From NCBI GenBank assembly GCA_910584845.1, contig CAJUDH010000023.1, positions 1 to 54,581 on the forward strand: a DNA stretch of 54,581 nucleotides. The letters are read 5' to 3'. Every line of letters begins with the position of its first letter. The stretch's first letter is position 1. Position numbers and translations under genes: made by a program. The stretch is from an uncultured Lachnospiraceae bacterium (GTDB lineage: Bacteria; Bacillota; Clostridia; Lachnospirales; Lachnospiraceae). Below the pieces are notes generated by a model that ran no database searches, was not told where the DNA came from, and worked only from the letters and a program-made list of their open reading frames with translations. Of this stretch, positions 1 to 9,289 are shown in pieces.

Positions 1-95
1 ATCATAATATCTTACGGCATTTATAAAATAAGGGGGTTTGTCAACAGCTCGATAAAGGAAAGAAGAAAAATATCCCAGAGAAAGGAAGTAAAACT

Positions 96-1526
96 ATGAG
101 AAAAGAAACGAAAGCATTTTTGATCCCCTGCGCAGTGGCAGCGCTTAGTATAGGGGCTTCGACAATATCTTTTGCCGCCGCAGGATGGCAGCAGGAAGGG
201 GGCGTTTGGCGCTACTACAATACCAACGGGGATTTGGCCACAGATACCTGGAAGAAATCCGGAAACAACTGGTTTTGGCTGGATTCGGAGGGGGAAATGC
301 CCACGGATACCCTGATAGAGGACGACGGGGACTACTATTATGTCAATGAAACAGGGGCTATGGTCAAGAATGAGTGGCGGGAACTGGAAAACACAGGCCA
401 GGGCGATGACGAAGCAGATACCTGCTGGTATTACCTGGGGGCCAACGGAAAAGCTTATAAGGCGCCGGAGTCCGGGAAAACAACTTTCAAATCCATTGCC
501 CGCGCCGGGGGTGGTTCCAGTAAATATGCTTTTGACGAAGAAGGGCGGATGCTGTACGGATGGATAGACGAAGAGTCCGGGCGGATAACCGGCGACGATG
601 CCTGGAAAGAAGGCGTCTATTATCTGGGGGAGGCCGGGGACGGGGCCGTGAGGCTTAACCAGTGGCAGCTTCTGGAAGTGGAAGACGAAGAGAATGAAGA
701 CGACGAATTTGACGGCTCTTACTGGTTCTGGTTTAACACCAACGGTAAAAAGGCAAAGGATACAACTAAGACCATTAACCAGAGGAAATACCGGTTTGAA
801 GAATATGGCAATGCGGTATTTAACTGGTACCGCCTGGCAAGCAGCTCCACGGCTTCCGGAAGCGACATGTATTATAACAAACCGGAACAGTGCTGGCAGG
901 CCAAAGGCTGGTTCCAGTCTGTGCCGGATCCCGATATTGACCCGGAAGGCTATGAAGAAGGGGACATCCATTGGTATTTTGCCCAGAATTCGGGAGAGCT
1001 GACCAAGAGCCAGATAAAAAAGATAAACGGCCAGTACTATGGATTCGACGAGTATGGAAAAATGCTCCATGGACTTTATAAGATGTCTGTTAATGACCGG
1101 AATATCCAGAGCTATGAGGAGATAGAAAGCGAAGGCGATTTGCCAGAAGAAGGCGACGCATGGCAAGTGTACTACTTTGGGGATTCGCCAAAAGAAGGGG
1201 CTATGAAGACAGGTAGCGCCAGGATCCAGGTGGACGGTGAGGAATATACATATGAATTTAAAAAGTCCGGAAGCCAGCGGGGCGAAGGCTATGATGGCAT
1301 TACCGACGGTTCCATTTACATTAAGGGAAGGCTGTTGAAAGCAGACCGGGATGCCAAATTAGAAAAAGTCGTTTACGACGGTGAAGAATATTTGATTAAC
1401 ACATCCGGAAAGATCCAGAAAAAGAAAAATAATGTAAAAGATGCGGACGACCGGTATTACTGCACCGATGAAAGAGGCGTGGTCACATATGAAGGGACGG
1501 AAAAAAGAGGCAAAGGGCAGGAATAA
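96..1526 (+). CDS. Secreted cell-wall-binding repeat protein
   Basis: A 476-residue exported protein. Residues 1-28 form a signal peptide (basic start, hydrophobic core, AAA-type cleavage site). The mature part is a chain of degenerate aromatic repeats of the choline-binding/glucan-binding type, with motifs such as GWQQEGGVWRYYNTNG, NWFWLDSEG and YAFDEEGRMLYGW. These repeats normally bind wall teichoic acid choline or polysaccharide, so the protein probably sits on the cell surface. I see no catalytic domain. The repeats are interrupted by acidic stretches rich in Asp and Glu. The ATG at 96 is preceded by an AAAGGAAG ribosome site at 81-88. It stands alone, convergent with the MerR gene. The ligand and role are not evident. 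Confidence 0.8.
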   Translation: MRKETKAFLIPCAVAALSIGASTISFAAAGWQQEGGVWRYYNTNGDLATDTWKKSGNNWFWLDSEGEMPTDTLIEDDGDYYYVNETGAMVKNEWRELENTGQGDDEADTCWYYLGANGKAYKAPESGKTTFKSIARAGGGSSKYAFDEEGRMLYGWIDEESGRITGDDAWKEGVYYLGEAGDGAVRLNQWQLLEVEDEENEDDEFDGSYWFWFNTNGKKAKDTTKTINQRKYRFEEYGNAVFNWYRLASSSTASGSDMYYNKPEQCWQAKGWFQSVPDPDIDPEGYEEGDIHWYFAQNSGELTKSQIKKINGQYYGFDEYGKMLHGLYKMSVNDRNIQSYEEIESEGDLPEEGDAWQVYYFGDSPKEGAMKTGSARIQVDGEEYTYEFKKSGSQRGEGYDGITDGSIYIKGRLLKADRDAKLEKVVYDGEEYLINTSGKIQKKKNNVKDADDRYYCTDERGVVTYEGTEKRGKGQE

Positions 1527-1839
1527 AAGACGGACGTAAAGGTAAGGGTTAAAGGATGCCTACAAAAGGAAGGAGGTGGGGCAAGGCAAGGTAAGAAATG
1601 AAGCATCAACTTTTCCTGAAATTCCTGTGAATAAGACGGGCAAGGCTTGGAGATAAGGGCCTTGCCCGTCCCTTATCCTAACCGGGCGGCATATCCATAA
1701 ATAAACGCCCCGCGGGCCCCGCTGCGGCAAAGGGGGCGATGCCGCTAAAACGGCCCGCCCTGGGCAGGGGCCCTGGGGGCAGGATTTTTCCGGTGATGTG
1801 CAGGCACAGGCCCCAAAAGGCGGGGACGGCCCGGCAAGG
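1527..1839. other. Convergent intergenic region with hairpin
   Basis: About 310 bases between two convergent genes. A strong hairpin with arms at 1635-1645 and 1660-1670 (GACGGGCAAGG paired with CCTTGCCCGTC) is followed by a weak T-poor tail and could end transcription of the upstream repeat-protein gene. The rest, about 1680-1835, is GC-rich with no supported gene; reading frames there show no ribosome site or recognisable protein. Confidence 0.45.
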
Positions 1840-2655
1840 TCAGAAAACCGGGATATAAATACGCACGAAAGTTTTATCCATCCCTTCAAAACGTCCCCGG
1901 GACACATAGGTAGAATAGAAATGCCGGGAAATTAAAAGCCCTTGTTTTTCCGCCCAATCAATCATGGGAAACAAATCGTCCGGCGAGGGGACAATAGAGT
2001 GGCAGGCACAGCAGGAAGTCACGCAAAGCATGGAGCGGGGGGTTTGGGGGGTGTCTGCACCAATGTGGTAGTCCACGTAATCCTTCAGGTGTTCAAAAAG
2101 GACCAGCTGAGAATTTTTGTGTTCGGTGTACAGTTCCAAACCCTTGCGGTTCCAGGTAAATTCGCTGAAAGTATACATCATATCTAACCCGGAATACCTG
2201 CGGGAATAGGAAAACCATTGTTCCACGCTTTGGGAAAGTTCCGTATGGGGGATGATGATATAGGCCTCCGGAAAATTCCGAAGGGAAATTTCGCCCAGGT
2301 TGCAGCGGATATCTTCACATTCCGCCTGGGTCAGCTGCAGCCGGGCGATGTTTTGCTGATGAGCCCGGATGGCCTGGCGCTCTTCTTCCAGCCTTTTTTC
2401 CATGATCGAAGTCAGGCCGTCTACGCTGCTTTCCGCAGAACATAGGGCTTCCATGTCGCTGATTCGGATGTCCATCTTCCTTTGGTATAAAATGCTGATC
2501 AGGCGTGAAATGTCCTGGTCGGTATAATAACGGTAGCCATTGTCCCCCCGTTGGGAAGAGAGGATGCCGCGTTTTTCATAATAGCGGAGAGTATCGCGGC
2601 TAAGGCCCATTAAATTAGCCACGTCGCCGATGAGATATTTGGCTGTTTTTTCCAT
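1840..2655 (-). CDS. MerR-family regulator with effector-binding domain
   Basis: A 271-residue regulator. Residues 1-75 form a MerR winged helix-turn-helix (YLIGDVANLMGLSRDTLRYY, then KRGILSS and DNGYRYY), followed by the dimerising helix at about 80-120. The C-terminal ~150 residues resemble the GyrI-like ligand pocket of BmrR/TipA-type proteins, which sense hydrophobic drugs or metabolites; the ligand here is unknown. The start is set at the ATG of MEKTAKYL because AGGAGGTG lies just upstream on the minus strand; a longer frame to 2703 has no such site. It is divergent from enolase, with about 170 bases between the two starts, so it could act on itself or on eno. Target not shown by the sequence. 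Confidence 0.85.
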   Translation of the reverse strand: MEKTAKYLIGDVANLMGLSRDTLRYYEKRGILSSQRGDNGYRYYTDQDISRLISILYQRKMDIRISDMEALCSAESSVDGLTSIMEKRLEEERQAIRAHQQNIARLQLTQAECEDIRCNLGEISLRNFPEAYIIIPHTELSQSVEQWFSYSRRYSGLDMMYTFSEFTWNRKGLELYTEHKNSQLVLFEHLKDYVDYHIGADTPQTPRSMLCVTSCCACHSIVPSPDDLFPMIDWAEKQGLLISRHFYSTYVSRGRFEGMDKTFVRIYIPVF

Positions 2656-2827
2656 AAAATCACCTCCGGTTATTGGTATACCAGGAAAAGGGAGGGAAAT
2701 CAATATGGGTAATAAAACCGTAATAAAATGTAAGAGAGAATAAAAGGGAAATTAAGAATTGCGTATGAATATAAAGAAATAAAAGGGGCCATCCTTAAAG
2801 AAACGAGAAATAAGGAGGCTGTTGCTT

Positions 2828-4102
2828 ATGTGTGGAGAGTTTGAGATATCCGGGGTCGGGGCCCGGGAAATCCTGGATTCCAGGGGCAATCCTACCCTGG
2901 AGGTGGAAATCCGTTTAGAGGGGGGCGCCGTTGGGCGGGCAGCGGTGCCTTCCGGCGCGTCTACCGGTAAATATGAAGCCGTGGAACTGCGGGACGGCGG
3001 GCCCCGCTACCATGGGAAAGGGGTCAGGAAAGCCGTGGAATCCGTAAACACGGTGCTGGCAGAAGCGTTGATGTTTGAAGACGCCTTCCGGCAATCGGCC
3101 ATAGACCGGATGCTGAGGGAGGCCGACGGTACGGAAAATAAATCCAGGCTGGGTGCCAACGCCTTGCTGGGCGCGTCTTTGGCGGTGGCCCGGGCCTGCG
3201 CGGCCCAGCAGCGGATCCCCCTTTACCGGTATTTGGGCGGGATAAACGCCAGAACCATGCCGGTGCCCATGATGAATGTGCTAAACGGCGGGGTCCATGC
3301 GGACAATACGGTGGATTTACAGGAGTTTATGATTATGCCGGTAGGGGCCGCAACCTTTTCGGACGGGCTTTTGATGTGTTCGGAAGTTTACCACTCCCTG
3401 AAAAACCTGTTAAGGATCGGCGGTTACAGCACTTCGGTAGGGGATGAGGGGGGATTTGCCCCGAACCTGAGGAATTCGGAAGAAGCCCTATCTTATTTGG
3501 TGGACGCCATAAAAATGAGCGGCTATGAGCCGGGGGAAGACTTTAAAATCGCCATAGACGCTGCCGCCAGTGAGCTATATGACGAAGAAAGCGGGCTGTA
3601 TGTGTTTCCCGGGGAAGCGGAGAAAGCCGGCGTAAAAATAAAACGGACAGCTGAAGAAATGGTGGAATATTTCCGGAAGCTGGTGGACAGCTTCCCCATC
3701 TGTTCCATTGAGGACGGGCTGCAGGAGGAGGATTGGGAAGGCTGGAAGCTTCTGACCAAAACCCTGGGGGGCCGGGTGCAGCTGGTAGGGGACGACCTTT
3801 TTGTCACCAACACCCGGCGCCTGCAAAAGGGGATCCGGGAAGGGGCCGCCAATTCTATCTTAATAAAGGTAAACCAGATCGGTACCCTGACCGAAAGCCT
3901 GGAAGCCATTGAAATGGCAAAAAGCGCCGGATATACCACGGTAATTTCCCACCGTTCGGGGGAGACGGAAGATGCTTTTATTGCGGACCTGGCCGTGGCG
4001 GTGAACAGTGGCCAGATCAAAACCGGGGCCCCATGCCGGTCGGAACGGGTTGCCAAATACAACCAGCTTTTGCGCATTGAAGAAGAATGCCAAAGGGGAT
4101 AA
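2828..4102 (+). CDS. eno: Enolase (phosphopyruvate hydratase)
   Basis: Converts 2-phosphoglycerate to phosphoenolpyruvate in glycolysis, in the cytoplasm. The 424-residue length is normal. The family landmarks are all present: REILDSRGNPT near the start, GASTGKYEA loop, LLGASLAVARA, MNVLNGGVHADN, SVGDEGGFAP, the Mg ligands in IAIDAAASE, SIEDGLQEEDW and VGDDLFVTN, the catalytic lysine in ILIKVNQIGT, and SHRSGETED near the end. ATG at 2828 is preferred over an in-frame TTG at 2822 because the AAGGAGG site at 2812-2818 is 9 bases from the ATG and only 3 from the TTG. It is followed by secG, which has its own promoter. Confidence 0.97.
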   Translation: MCGEFEISGVGAREILDSRGNPTLEVEIRLEGGAVGRAAVPSGASTGKYEAVELRDGGPRYHGKGVRKAVESVNTVLAEALMFEDAFRQSAIDRMLREADGTENKSRLGANALLGASLAVARACAAQQRIPLYRYLGGINARTMPVPMMNVLNGGVHADNTVDLQEFMIMPVGAATFSDGLLMCSEVYHSLKNLLRIGGYSTSVGDEGGFAPNLRNSEEALSYLVDAIKMSGYEPGEDFKIAIDAAASELYDEESGLYVFPGEAEKAGVKIKRTAEEMVEYFRKLVDSFPICSIEDGLQEEDWEGWKLLTKTLGGRVQLVGDDLFVTNTRRLQKGIREGAANSILIKVNQIGTLTESLEAIEMAKSAGYTTVISHRSGETEDAFIADLAVAVNSGQIKTGAPCRSERVAKYNQLLRIEEECQRG

Positions 4103-4115
4103 TGGTAAAAACTAC

Positions 4116-4144
4116 TTGTCATATCGGAAAATGTGTGCTACACT
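4116..4144 (+). promoter_or_regulatory. Promoter for secG
   Basis: TTGTCA (4116-4121), 17-base spacer, TACACT (4139-4144). It lies just after the enolase stop and 37 bases before the secG start. Confidence 0.6.
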
Positions 4145-4180
4145 AATACTGCATTTGACGAGATGAGGAGGTGCATCAGG

Positions 4181-4408
4181 ATGCTGAAGATTATTTTATC
4201 GGTGATTTTTGTCCTTATATGCTTGGCATTGGTTGTGGTTATCTTACTTCAGGAGGGAAAGTCTGCAGGCCTTGGCTCCATCAGCGGAATGGCGGATTCT
4301 TATTGGGGCAAGAACAAAGGGCGTTCCATGGAAGGCACCCTGGAAAAGTTTACGAAGGCGGCAGCGGTTTTGTTTATGGTGTTGGCGGTTGCCTTAAATG
4401 TATTGTAA
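4181..4408 (+). CDS. secG: Protein translocase subunit SecG
   Basis: A 75-residue membrane protein, the small accessory subunit of the SecYEG export channel. Two hydrophobic helices (about residues 2-22 and 55-75) flank a polar loop containing LLQEGKSAGLGSISGMADSYWG, the usual SecG signature (here broken by position: LLQEGKSAGLG then SYWGKNKG). The start is ATG 4181 with GAGGAGG at 4165-4171; the frame is open further upstream but without a better site. It is followed by a rho-independent terminator and then rnr, smpB and the tmRNA gene, the arrangement common in Firmicutes. Confidence 0.92.
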   Translation: MLKIILSVIFVLICLALVVVILLQEGKSAGLGSISGMADSYWGKNKGRSMEGTLEKFTKAAAVLFMVLAVALNVL

Positions 4409-4413
4409 GACTG

Positions 4414-4446
4414 AGCACTCTTGATGGCAAGAGTGCTTTTCTTTTA
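4414..4446 (+). terminator. Terminator after secG
   Basis: Perfect 8-bp stem AGCACTCT (4414-4421) with AGAGTGCT (4430-4437), followed by TTTTCTTTT. Confidence 0.85.
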
Positions 4447-4591
4447 CTGTGAAAGCGCTGCCCGGCAGCCGTGTAAAAGCGGGCTTGCCGGCGGCCGCGG
4501 GGTAAAGGCCCAAAGGTGCGGGGCAAGGTATCCGGGGCGGCCGGTGCAACGCCGAAAACAGTACGGGATACAGCGAAAGTAAAGGAGTATT

Positions 4592-6766
4592 ATGACAGAA
4601 GAGTTATGGAAAGAAAGGAAGCAGGCCTTGCTGGCCGTGATCCGTGATCCGGCCTATGTGCCCATGAAGCTAAAGGAAATGGCGATTCTCCTGGATGTGC
4701 CGAGGGAACGGCGGGAGGAGTTAAAAGCGGTCCTGGATGCTTTGGTGGCAGAAGGGAAAGTAGGCCTGTCCAAACGGGGGAAATATGGTAAACCGGAATC
4801 CTGGCTTTTGGCCGGCACATTTTGCGGCAATGCCAGAGGGTTCGGGTTTGTGTCCGTAGAGGGCCGGGAAGAGGATATTTTTATTCCGGCGGATAAAACC
4901 GGAGGGGCTATGCATGGGGACCGGGTCCAGGTTACGGCAGAACCGGCGCAGCAGGGCCGGAGGGCGGAAGGCGCCGTGGTACGGGTCTTGGAACGCGCCA
5001 ACCAGGTGATAGTAGGATATTACCAGAAAATTAAAGATTACGGGTTTGTGGTGCCGGATAACCCAAAGGTCAGCGGCGACCTTTTTATCCCCCAGGGGAA
5101 GGACATGGGGGCTGTCACCGGCCATAAGGTGGTGGCAGAGATTAAGGGCTATGGCGTTATAGACAAAGATACGGGCATGGCCAGGAAAAAACCGGAAGGA
5201 ATCATCCGGGAAATCCTGGGGCATGCCAATGACCCGGGGGTAGACATCCTTTCCCTGGTGCGGGCCTATGGTTTGCCGGAAGCGTTTCCCGAAGAGGCCA
5301 TGAGGCAGGCCGGCGAGATAAGGGAGGAAGTAGGGCCGGAGGAGATGGCGGGAAGGAAAGACCTGCGCAGCTGGCCTACGGTGACCATAGACGGCGATGA
5401 CGCCAAAGACCTGGATGACGCCATTACCATTAGCCGGGAAGATTTCGGCTACCGGTTAGGCGTCCATATAGCGGACGTGTCCCACTATGTAAAAGAGGGC
5501 AGCCCCCTTGACCAAGAGGCGTTGAAGCGGGGGACCAGCGTATACCTGGCAGACCGGGTGGTCCCCATGCTGCCCCACCGGCTGTCCAACGGGGTTTGCT
5601 CCCTCAATGAAGGGGCAAGCCGCCTGGCTTTAAGCTGCCTTATGGATGTGGATTTCCAGGGGAGGGTACTGGGCCATGAGATCGCGGAAACGGTTATCCG
5701 GGTGGACCGCAGGATGACCTATACGGCAGTAAACCATATTGTGTCCGGCCATGACCCGGCCGTGATGAAGGAATACGAAGATTATGTGGAAATGTTTGGC
5801 ATAATGAAAGAACTGGCGGACATTTTGAGGGAAAAGCGTTATGGCCGGGGTTCCATTGATTTTGACTTTCCCGAAACCAAGCTGGTGCTGGACCGGGAAG
5901 GGAGGCCCCTGGAAATCAAACCTTATGAACGCAATGACGCCACGAAAATCATTGAAGATTTTATGCTGCTGGCCAACGAAACCATTGCCGAGGATTATTT
6001 TTGGCAGGACTTGCCTTTTGTGTACCGCATCCATGATAAGCCGGATCCGGAAAAAATGAAACGGCTGGGTATGTTCATCAACAATTTCGGCTATGCCATC
6101 CGTTTTCAGAACGGGGAAATCCACCCGAAGGAACTGCAAAAGCTATTGGCTAAAATTGACGGGACGGAAGAAGAAGCCCTGATCAGCCGGCTGACCCTGC
6201 GCTCTATGAAGCAGGCCAAATACAGCCCTTTGTGTTCCGGGCATTTTGGGCTGGCCGCCCAATATTACACCCATTTTACCTCCCCGATCCGCCGCTATCC
6301 GGACCTGCAGATCCATCGGATTATAAAAGAGAACCTCCACGGAGGGGTAAGCCAGGGGCGGGCCGCCCATTATAATGAAATCCTGCCAGGGGTGTCGGCC
6401 CAATGTTCCATGGCAGAACGCCGGGCCGACGAGGCGGAACGGGAGACGGTTAAGCTTAAAAAATGCGAGTATATGGAAGGGCGGGTTGGCCAGGTGTTCC
6501 AAGGCGTGATTTCCGGCGTAACCAATTGGGGGTTTTATGTGGAACTGCCAAACACCGTGGAAGGGATGGTCCATGTAAGCCGGCTGCAGGGCGACTATTT
6601 TGTGTTTGACGAGGAACGGATGGAACTGTGGGGCGAGGTGAGCAAAAAAACATACCGGCTGGGGCAGAAAATTTCCGTGGCGGTGGCCGGAGCCGACCGT
6701 AAGAACCGGACCATTGACTTTGTGCCGGAGGTAAGCCCACAAGAGGATGTTGCCGGCCTGCCATAG
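4592..6766 (+). CDS. rnr: Ribonuclease R
   Basis: A 724-residue 3'-to-5' exoribonuclease of the RNB/RNase II family, which degrades structured RNA and, with SmpB and tmRNA, clears faulty mRNA. Order seen: N-terminal winged-helix region (1-70), two cold-shock-like OB folds (about 75-240), RNB catalytic domain (about 255-590) with DGDDAKDLDDAI carrying the metal-binding aspartates, and a C-terminal S1 domain (about 630-715; GVISGVTNWGFYVELPNTVEG). HFTSPIRRYPDLQIHR is a family hallmark. ATG 4592 follows AAAGGAG. The short tail after S1 lacks the lysine-rich extension of some RNase R proteins. It sits upstream of smpB. Confidence 0.96.
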   Translation: MTEELWKERKQALLAVIRDPAYVPMKLKEMAILLDVPRERREELKAVLDALVAEGKVGLSKRGKYGKPESWLLAGTFCGNARGFGFVSVEGREEDIFIPADKTGGAMHGDRVQVTAEPAQQGRRAEGAVVRVLERANQVIVGYYQKIKDYGFVVPDNPKVSGDLFIPQGKDMGAVTGHKVVAEIKGYGVIDKDTGMARKKPEGIIREILGHANDPGVDILSLVRAYGLPEAFPEEAMRQAGEIREEVGPEEMAGRKDLRSWPTVTIDGDDAKDLDDAITISREDFGYRLGVHIADVSHYVKEGSPLDQEALKRGTSVYLADRVVPMLPHRLSNGVCSLNEGASRLALSCLMDVDFQGRVLGHEIAETVIRVDRRMTYTAVNHIVSGHDPAVMKEYEDYVEMFGIMKELADILREKRYGRGSIDFDFPETKLVLDREGRPLEIKPYERNDATKIIEDFMLLANETIAEDYFWQDLPFVYRIHDKPDPEKMKRLGMFINNFGYAIRFQNGEIHPKELQKLLAKIDGTEEEALISRLTLRSMKQAKYSPLCSGHFGLAAQYYTHFTSPIRRYPDLQIHRIIKENLHGGVSQGRAAHYNEILPGVSAQCSMAERRADEAERETVKLKKCEYMEGRVGQVFQGVISGVTNWGFYVELPNTVEGMVHVSRLQGDYFVFDEERMELWGEVSKKTYRLGQKISVAVAGADRKNRTIDFVPEVSPQEDVAGLP

Positions 6767-6863
6767 GGGCAGGGCAAGGCATCTGCTATGTAACGGTGCA
6801 TGGATGCCGGAAAACCGGATAAAAAGCAAAGGCCAAACCAGATTGCGGTGAAAGGGGCAAAAC

Positions 6864-7328
6864 GTGGTGAAAGAAGGGAAAAAATTAGTTGCCAACAATA
6901 AAAGGGCATACCATGATTATTTTATAGACGAGAAATTTGAGTGCGGCATAGAGCTGTTCGGCACGGAGGTCAAATCAATCCGGGCAGGCAAGTGCAGCAT
7001 CAAAGAGTCTTTTGTGCGGATCGAGAAAGGGGAGGTGTTTGTTTTTGGCATGCATGTAAACCCCTATGAAAAAGGGAATATATTCAATAAAGACCCGTTG
7101 CGGGCGAAAAAGCTTTTGATGCACCGGTCGGAGATCAACAAGCTGGAAGGCCGGATCCGGGAAAAAGGGCTGGCCCTGGTGCCCTTGCAGGTGTACTTTA
7201 AAGGGAGCCTGGTGAAAGTGGAGATCGGGCTGGCCCGGGGCAAGAAGCTTTATGACAAACGCGCGGACATCGCCCAAAAAGACCAGCGCCGGGAAGTGGA
7301 GCGGGAATATAAAGAGAAGTTAAGGTAA
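6864..7328 (+). CDS. smpB: SsrA-binding protein SmpB
   Basis: A 154-residue tmRNA-binding protein that delivers tmRNA to stalled ribosomes. Signatures: VANNKRAYHDYFIDEKFECG at the start, GTEVKSIRAGKCSIKES, PYEKGN, and the positively charged C-terminal tail KKLYDKRADIAQKDQRRE that reads the empty mRNA channel. The start is a GTG at 6864 (a second GTG at 6867 is possible) with GAAAGGGG upstream. It is about 100 bases after rnr and 1.2 kb before its RNA partner ssrA. Confidence 0.96.
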   Translation: MVKEGKKLVANNKRAYHDYFIDEKFECGIELFGTEVKSIRAGKCSIKESFVRIEKGEVFVFGMHVNPYEKGNIFNKDPLRAKKLLMHRSEINKLEGRIREKGLALVPLQVYFKGSLVKVEIGLARGKKLYDKRADIAQKDQRREVEREYKEKLR

Positions 7329-7354
7329 GCAGACATGAAATTGGCAAAGACTTA

Positions 7355-7383
7355 TTGATTTTGCCAAATAATGGGTCTATAAT
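7355..7383 (+). promoter_or_regulatory. Promoter for ilvE
   Basis: TTGATT (7355-7360), 17-base spacer, TATAAT (7378-7383), placed between smpB and the aminotransferase start at 7451. Confidence 0.65.
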
Positions 7384-7450
7384 GGGTGTCAAACGTGAAT
7401 GCCGGAATGCATTTTGGCGGGGCACGTCCAATGCGAATGGAGGAAAAATT

Positions 7451-8476
7451 ATGGAGAAGAAAAATCTGGACTGGAGTAATATTGGCTTTCGCTATATGGC
7501 TACGGACATGCGGTATGTAGCCAATTACAAAGACGGCCGATGGGGGGAAGGGGAGCTGACGGCAGACGCCACCGTTACGCTCAATGAATGTGCCGGTATC
7601 CTTCAATATTGCCAGGAATGCTTTGAAGGGTTAAAAGCTTACACGACGGCAGACGGCAGCATTGTCACTTTCCGTCCGGACCTTAACGCGGAACGGATGA
7701 TGGATTCCGCGGCGTGGCTGGAAATGCCCCCGTTCCCCAAGGAGCGGTTTTTGGAAGCAGTAGACCAGGTGGTTAAGGCCAATGCGGCCTGGGTCCCCCC
7801 TTACGGCAGCGGGGCTACCTTGTATTTACGCCCTTATATGTTTGCCTTTGGGCCGGTGATCGGCGTGAAGCCGTCAGACGAATACCAATTCCGCTTGTTT
7901 GCCACCCCGGTAGGCCCTTATTTTAAAGGCGGCGCCAAACCCCTCACCATCTGCGTCAGCGATTTGGACCGGGCGGCGCCCCATGGAAGCGGCCATGTGA
8001 AAGCGGGCCTGAACTATGCCATGAGCCTTCACGCATCGGTAAAAGCCCACGAAGCCGGGTTTGACGAGAACCTGTTCCCGGATTCCGCTACCCGCACTTA
8101 TGTGGAGGAAACCGGCGGCGCCAATTTCCTGTTCATTACCAAAAACCATGAAGTGGTAACGCCCCAGTCCGGCTCCATCCTCCCTTCCATCACCCGGCGG
8201 TCTTTGATGTATGTGGCGGAGCATTACCTGGGCCTGAAAGTGGTGCAAAGGCCGGTAAAACTGTCGGAGCTGCCGGACTTTGCCGAATGCGGCCTGTGCG
8301 GCACGGCGGCGGTGATCTCCCCTGTAGGCAAGATCGTGGACCATGGCAAGGAGGTCTGTTTCCCCAGCGGCATGAATGAAATGGGCGAGATAACAAAGAA
8401 ATTATACGATACGCTGACTGGCATCCAGATGGGCACGGTAAAAGCGCCGGAAGGCTGGATCCGGAAAATTTTGTAA
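7451..8476 (+). CDS. ilvE: Branched-chain amino acid aminotransferase
   Basis: A 341-residue PLP-dependent fold-type IV transaminase that interconverts leucine, isoleucine and valine with their 2-oxo acids. Features: QECFEGLKAYTTADGSIVTFRP near the N-terminus (FEGLKAY is the family hallmark), the PLP lysine in HVKAGLNYAMSLHA, the PLP phosphate region ETGGANFLFI, and SGSILPSITRRSL with GTAAVISPV near the end. ATG 7451 has GGAGG at about 7440; the frame is open upstream to 7355, but that stretch holds the promoter. It has its own promoter and is followed directly by the tmRNA promoter. Confidence 0.94.
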   Translation: MEKKNLDWSNIGFRYMATDMRYVANYKDGRWGEGELTADATVTLNECAGILQYCQECFEGLKAYTTADGSIVTFRPDLNAERMMDSAAWLEMPPFPKERFLEAVDQVVKANAAWVPPYGSGATLYLRPYMFAFGPVIGVKPSDEYQFRLFATPVGPYFKGGAKPLTICVSDLDRAAPHGSGHVKAGLNYAMSLHASVKAHEAGFDENLFPDSATRTYVEETGGANFLFITKNHEVVTPQSGSILPSITRRSLMYVAEHYLGLKVVQRPVKLSELPDFAECGLCGTAAVISPVGKIVDHGKEVCFPSGMNEMGEITKKLYDTLTGIQMGTVKAPEGWIRKIL

Positions 8477-8487
8477 CAATTATAACA

Positions 8488-8516
8488 TTGACAATTATGC
8501 ACCTTGGTGTTACAAT
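8488..8516 (+). promoter_or_regulatory. Promoter for ssrA
   Basis: TTGACA (8488-8493), 17-base spacer, TACAAT (8511-8516). The near-consensus match suits a highly expressed RNA. The transcript would begin about 8523, giving a short 5' leader removed by processing. Confidence 0.75.
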
Positions 8517-8550
8517 GAAAACCTACCGATGAGTCGCGGTGATCCAGTAA

Positions 8551-8887
8551 GGGGTTGTACTGGTTTCGACGGGGGTCATGCAGCTGGTGAAGCTATCCGC
8601 ATGCGGTGCGTGAAACGGCAAAATTAAAATTAAACGCTGAAGATAATTTAGCATACGCAGCCTAAGGGCTGCTGTCAGCCTTGATGCACTCACACATGAA
8701 GGATCTGGCATCGACTATGTGAGAAACGACGTATATTAAGCTTTGCGTATACGGGCGTATGATGAAGCTACTGAAACCTTAAGGGTGCCTGTTCCCGTAG
8801 GGCAGAGGGAATGTTAAACAATAGGCTATGATAGTAGAAGAACAGGGAATTGGTTTTCGGACAGGGGTTCGATTCCCCTCAGCTCCA
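8551..8887 (+). ncRNA. ssrA: tmRNA (SsrA)
   Basis: Transfer-messenger RNA that rescues stalled ribosomes and tags the unfinished protein for proteolysis. The 5' end GGGGTTG (8551) pairs with CAGCTCC at 8880-8886, followed by discriminator A 8887; the T arm GGTTCGATTCC is intact. The tag frame from 8618 encodes AKLKLNAEDNLAYAA and stops at TAA 8663-8665. The resume codon is GCA. The terminal CCA is not encoded, so it must be added after processing. The pseudoknot region is present but was not folded here. Confidence 0.95.
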
Positions 8888-8889
8888 TT

Positions 8890-8927
8890 GAAAATCTCTT
8901 GTATTTACAAGGGGTTTTCTTTTTTTT
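8890..8927 (+). terminator. Terminator of tmRNA
   Basis: A 14-bp stem (8890-8903 with 8906-8919, two G-U pairs) and eight T residues from 8920. Confidence 0.9.
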
Positions 8928-9000
8928 GTTCCACGGGCAACTGCGTCCTGTGAAACAAAAACGCCCCACAAGGATGCACACTACGCGCAAGGGGAAATAA

Positions 9001-9201
9001 ATGGCAGGAATAGCAACGCCTGCTGCCTTTGGGGAAGGGCGTACCGCCTTTCGTTTCTGTAGGGCATTGGAAAAAATGATGTTTACCTATTTAGGTATGG
9101 TAATTATTGTTAGCGTTATGGTGGTATTCGGGGCATTAGCCCTTTGGTACGCGCTTTCATTGTGGTTTTACGAAAGGAATGCAGGGATGGGGCGAACTTG
9201 A
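9001..9201 (+). CDS. Possible small single-helix membrane protein
   Basis: A 66-residue frame with one hydrophobic helix (about residues 28-57, rich in V, I, L and A) and a short charged tail. ATG 9001 has AAGGGGA six bases upstream. A shorter start at 9076 is also possible but has a poor ribosome site. I recognise no family, and the next gene's promoter overlaps its stop codon. It could be a real small membrane protein or chance. Confidence 0.35.
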   Translation: MAGIATPAAFGEGRTAFRFCRALEKMMFTYLGMVIIVSVMVVFGALALWYALSLWFYERNAGMGRT

Positions 9202-9226
9202 AATTGTAGAAAAGATTTGTTATAAT
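9198..9226 (+). promoter_or_regulatory. Promoter for the M24 peptidase gene
   Basis: TTGAAA (9198-9203), 17-base spacer, TATAAT (9221-9226); 64 bases upstream of the TTG start. Confidence 0.7.
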
Positions 9227-9289
9227 TAACCCCATCATCGGAATTTGCCGAAAAAAGCAGGAGATTTTGGAAAAAAGGAGGGGTTTGCT

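Noticed and set aside
21..1166. Long minus-strand frame opposite the repeat protein
   Set aside because: A GC-rich shadow of the real plus-strand gene, which has a signal peptide, repeats and a ribosome site.
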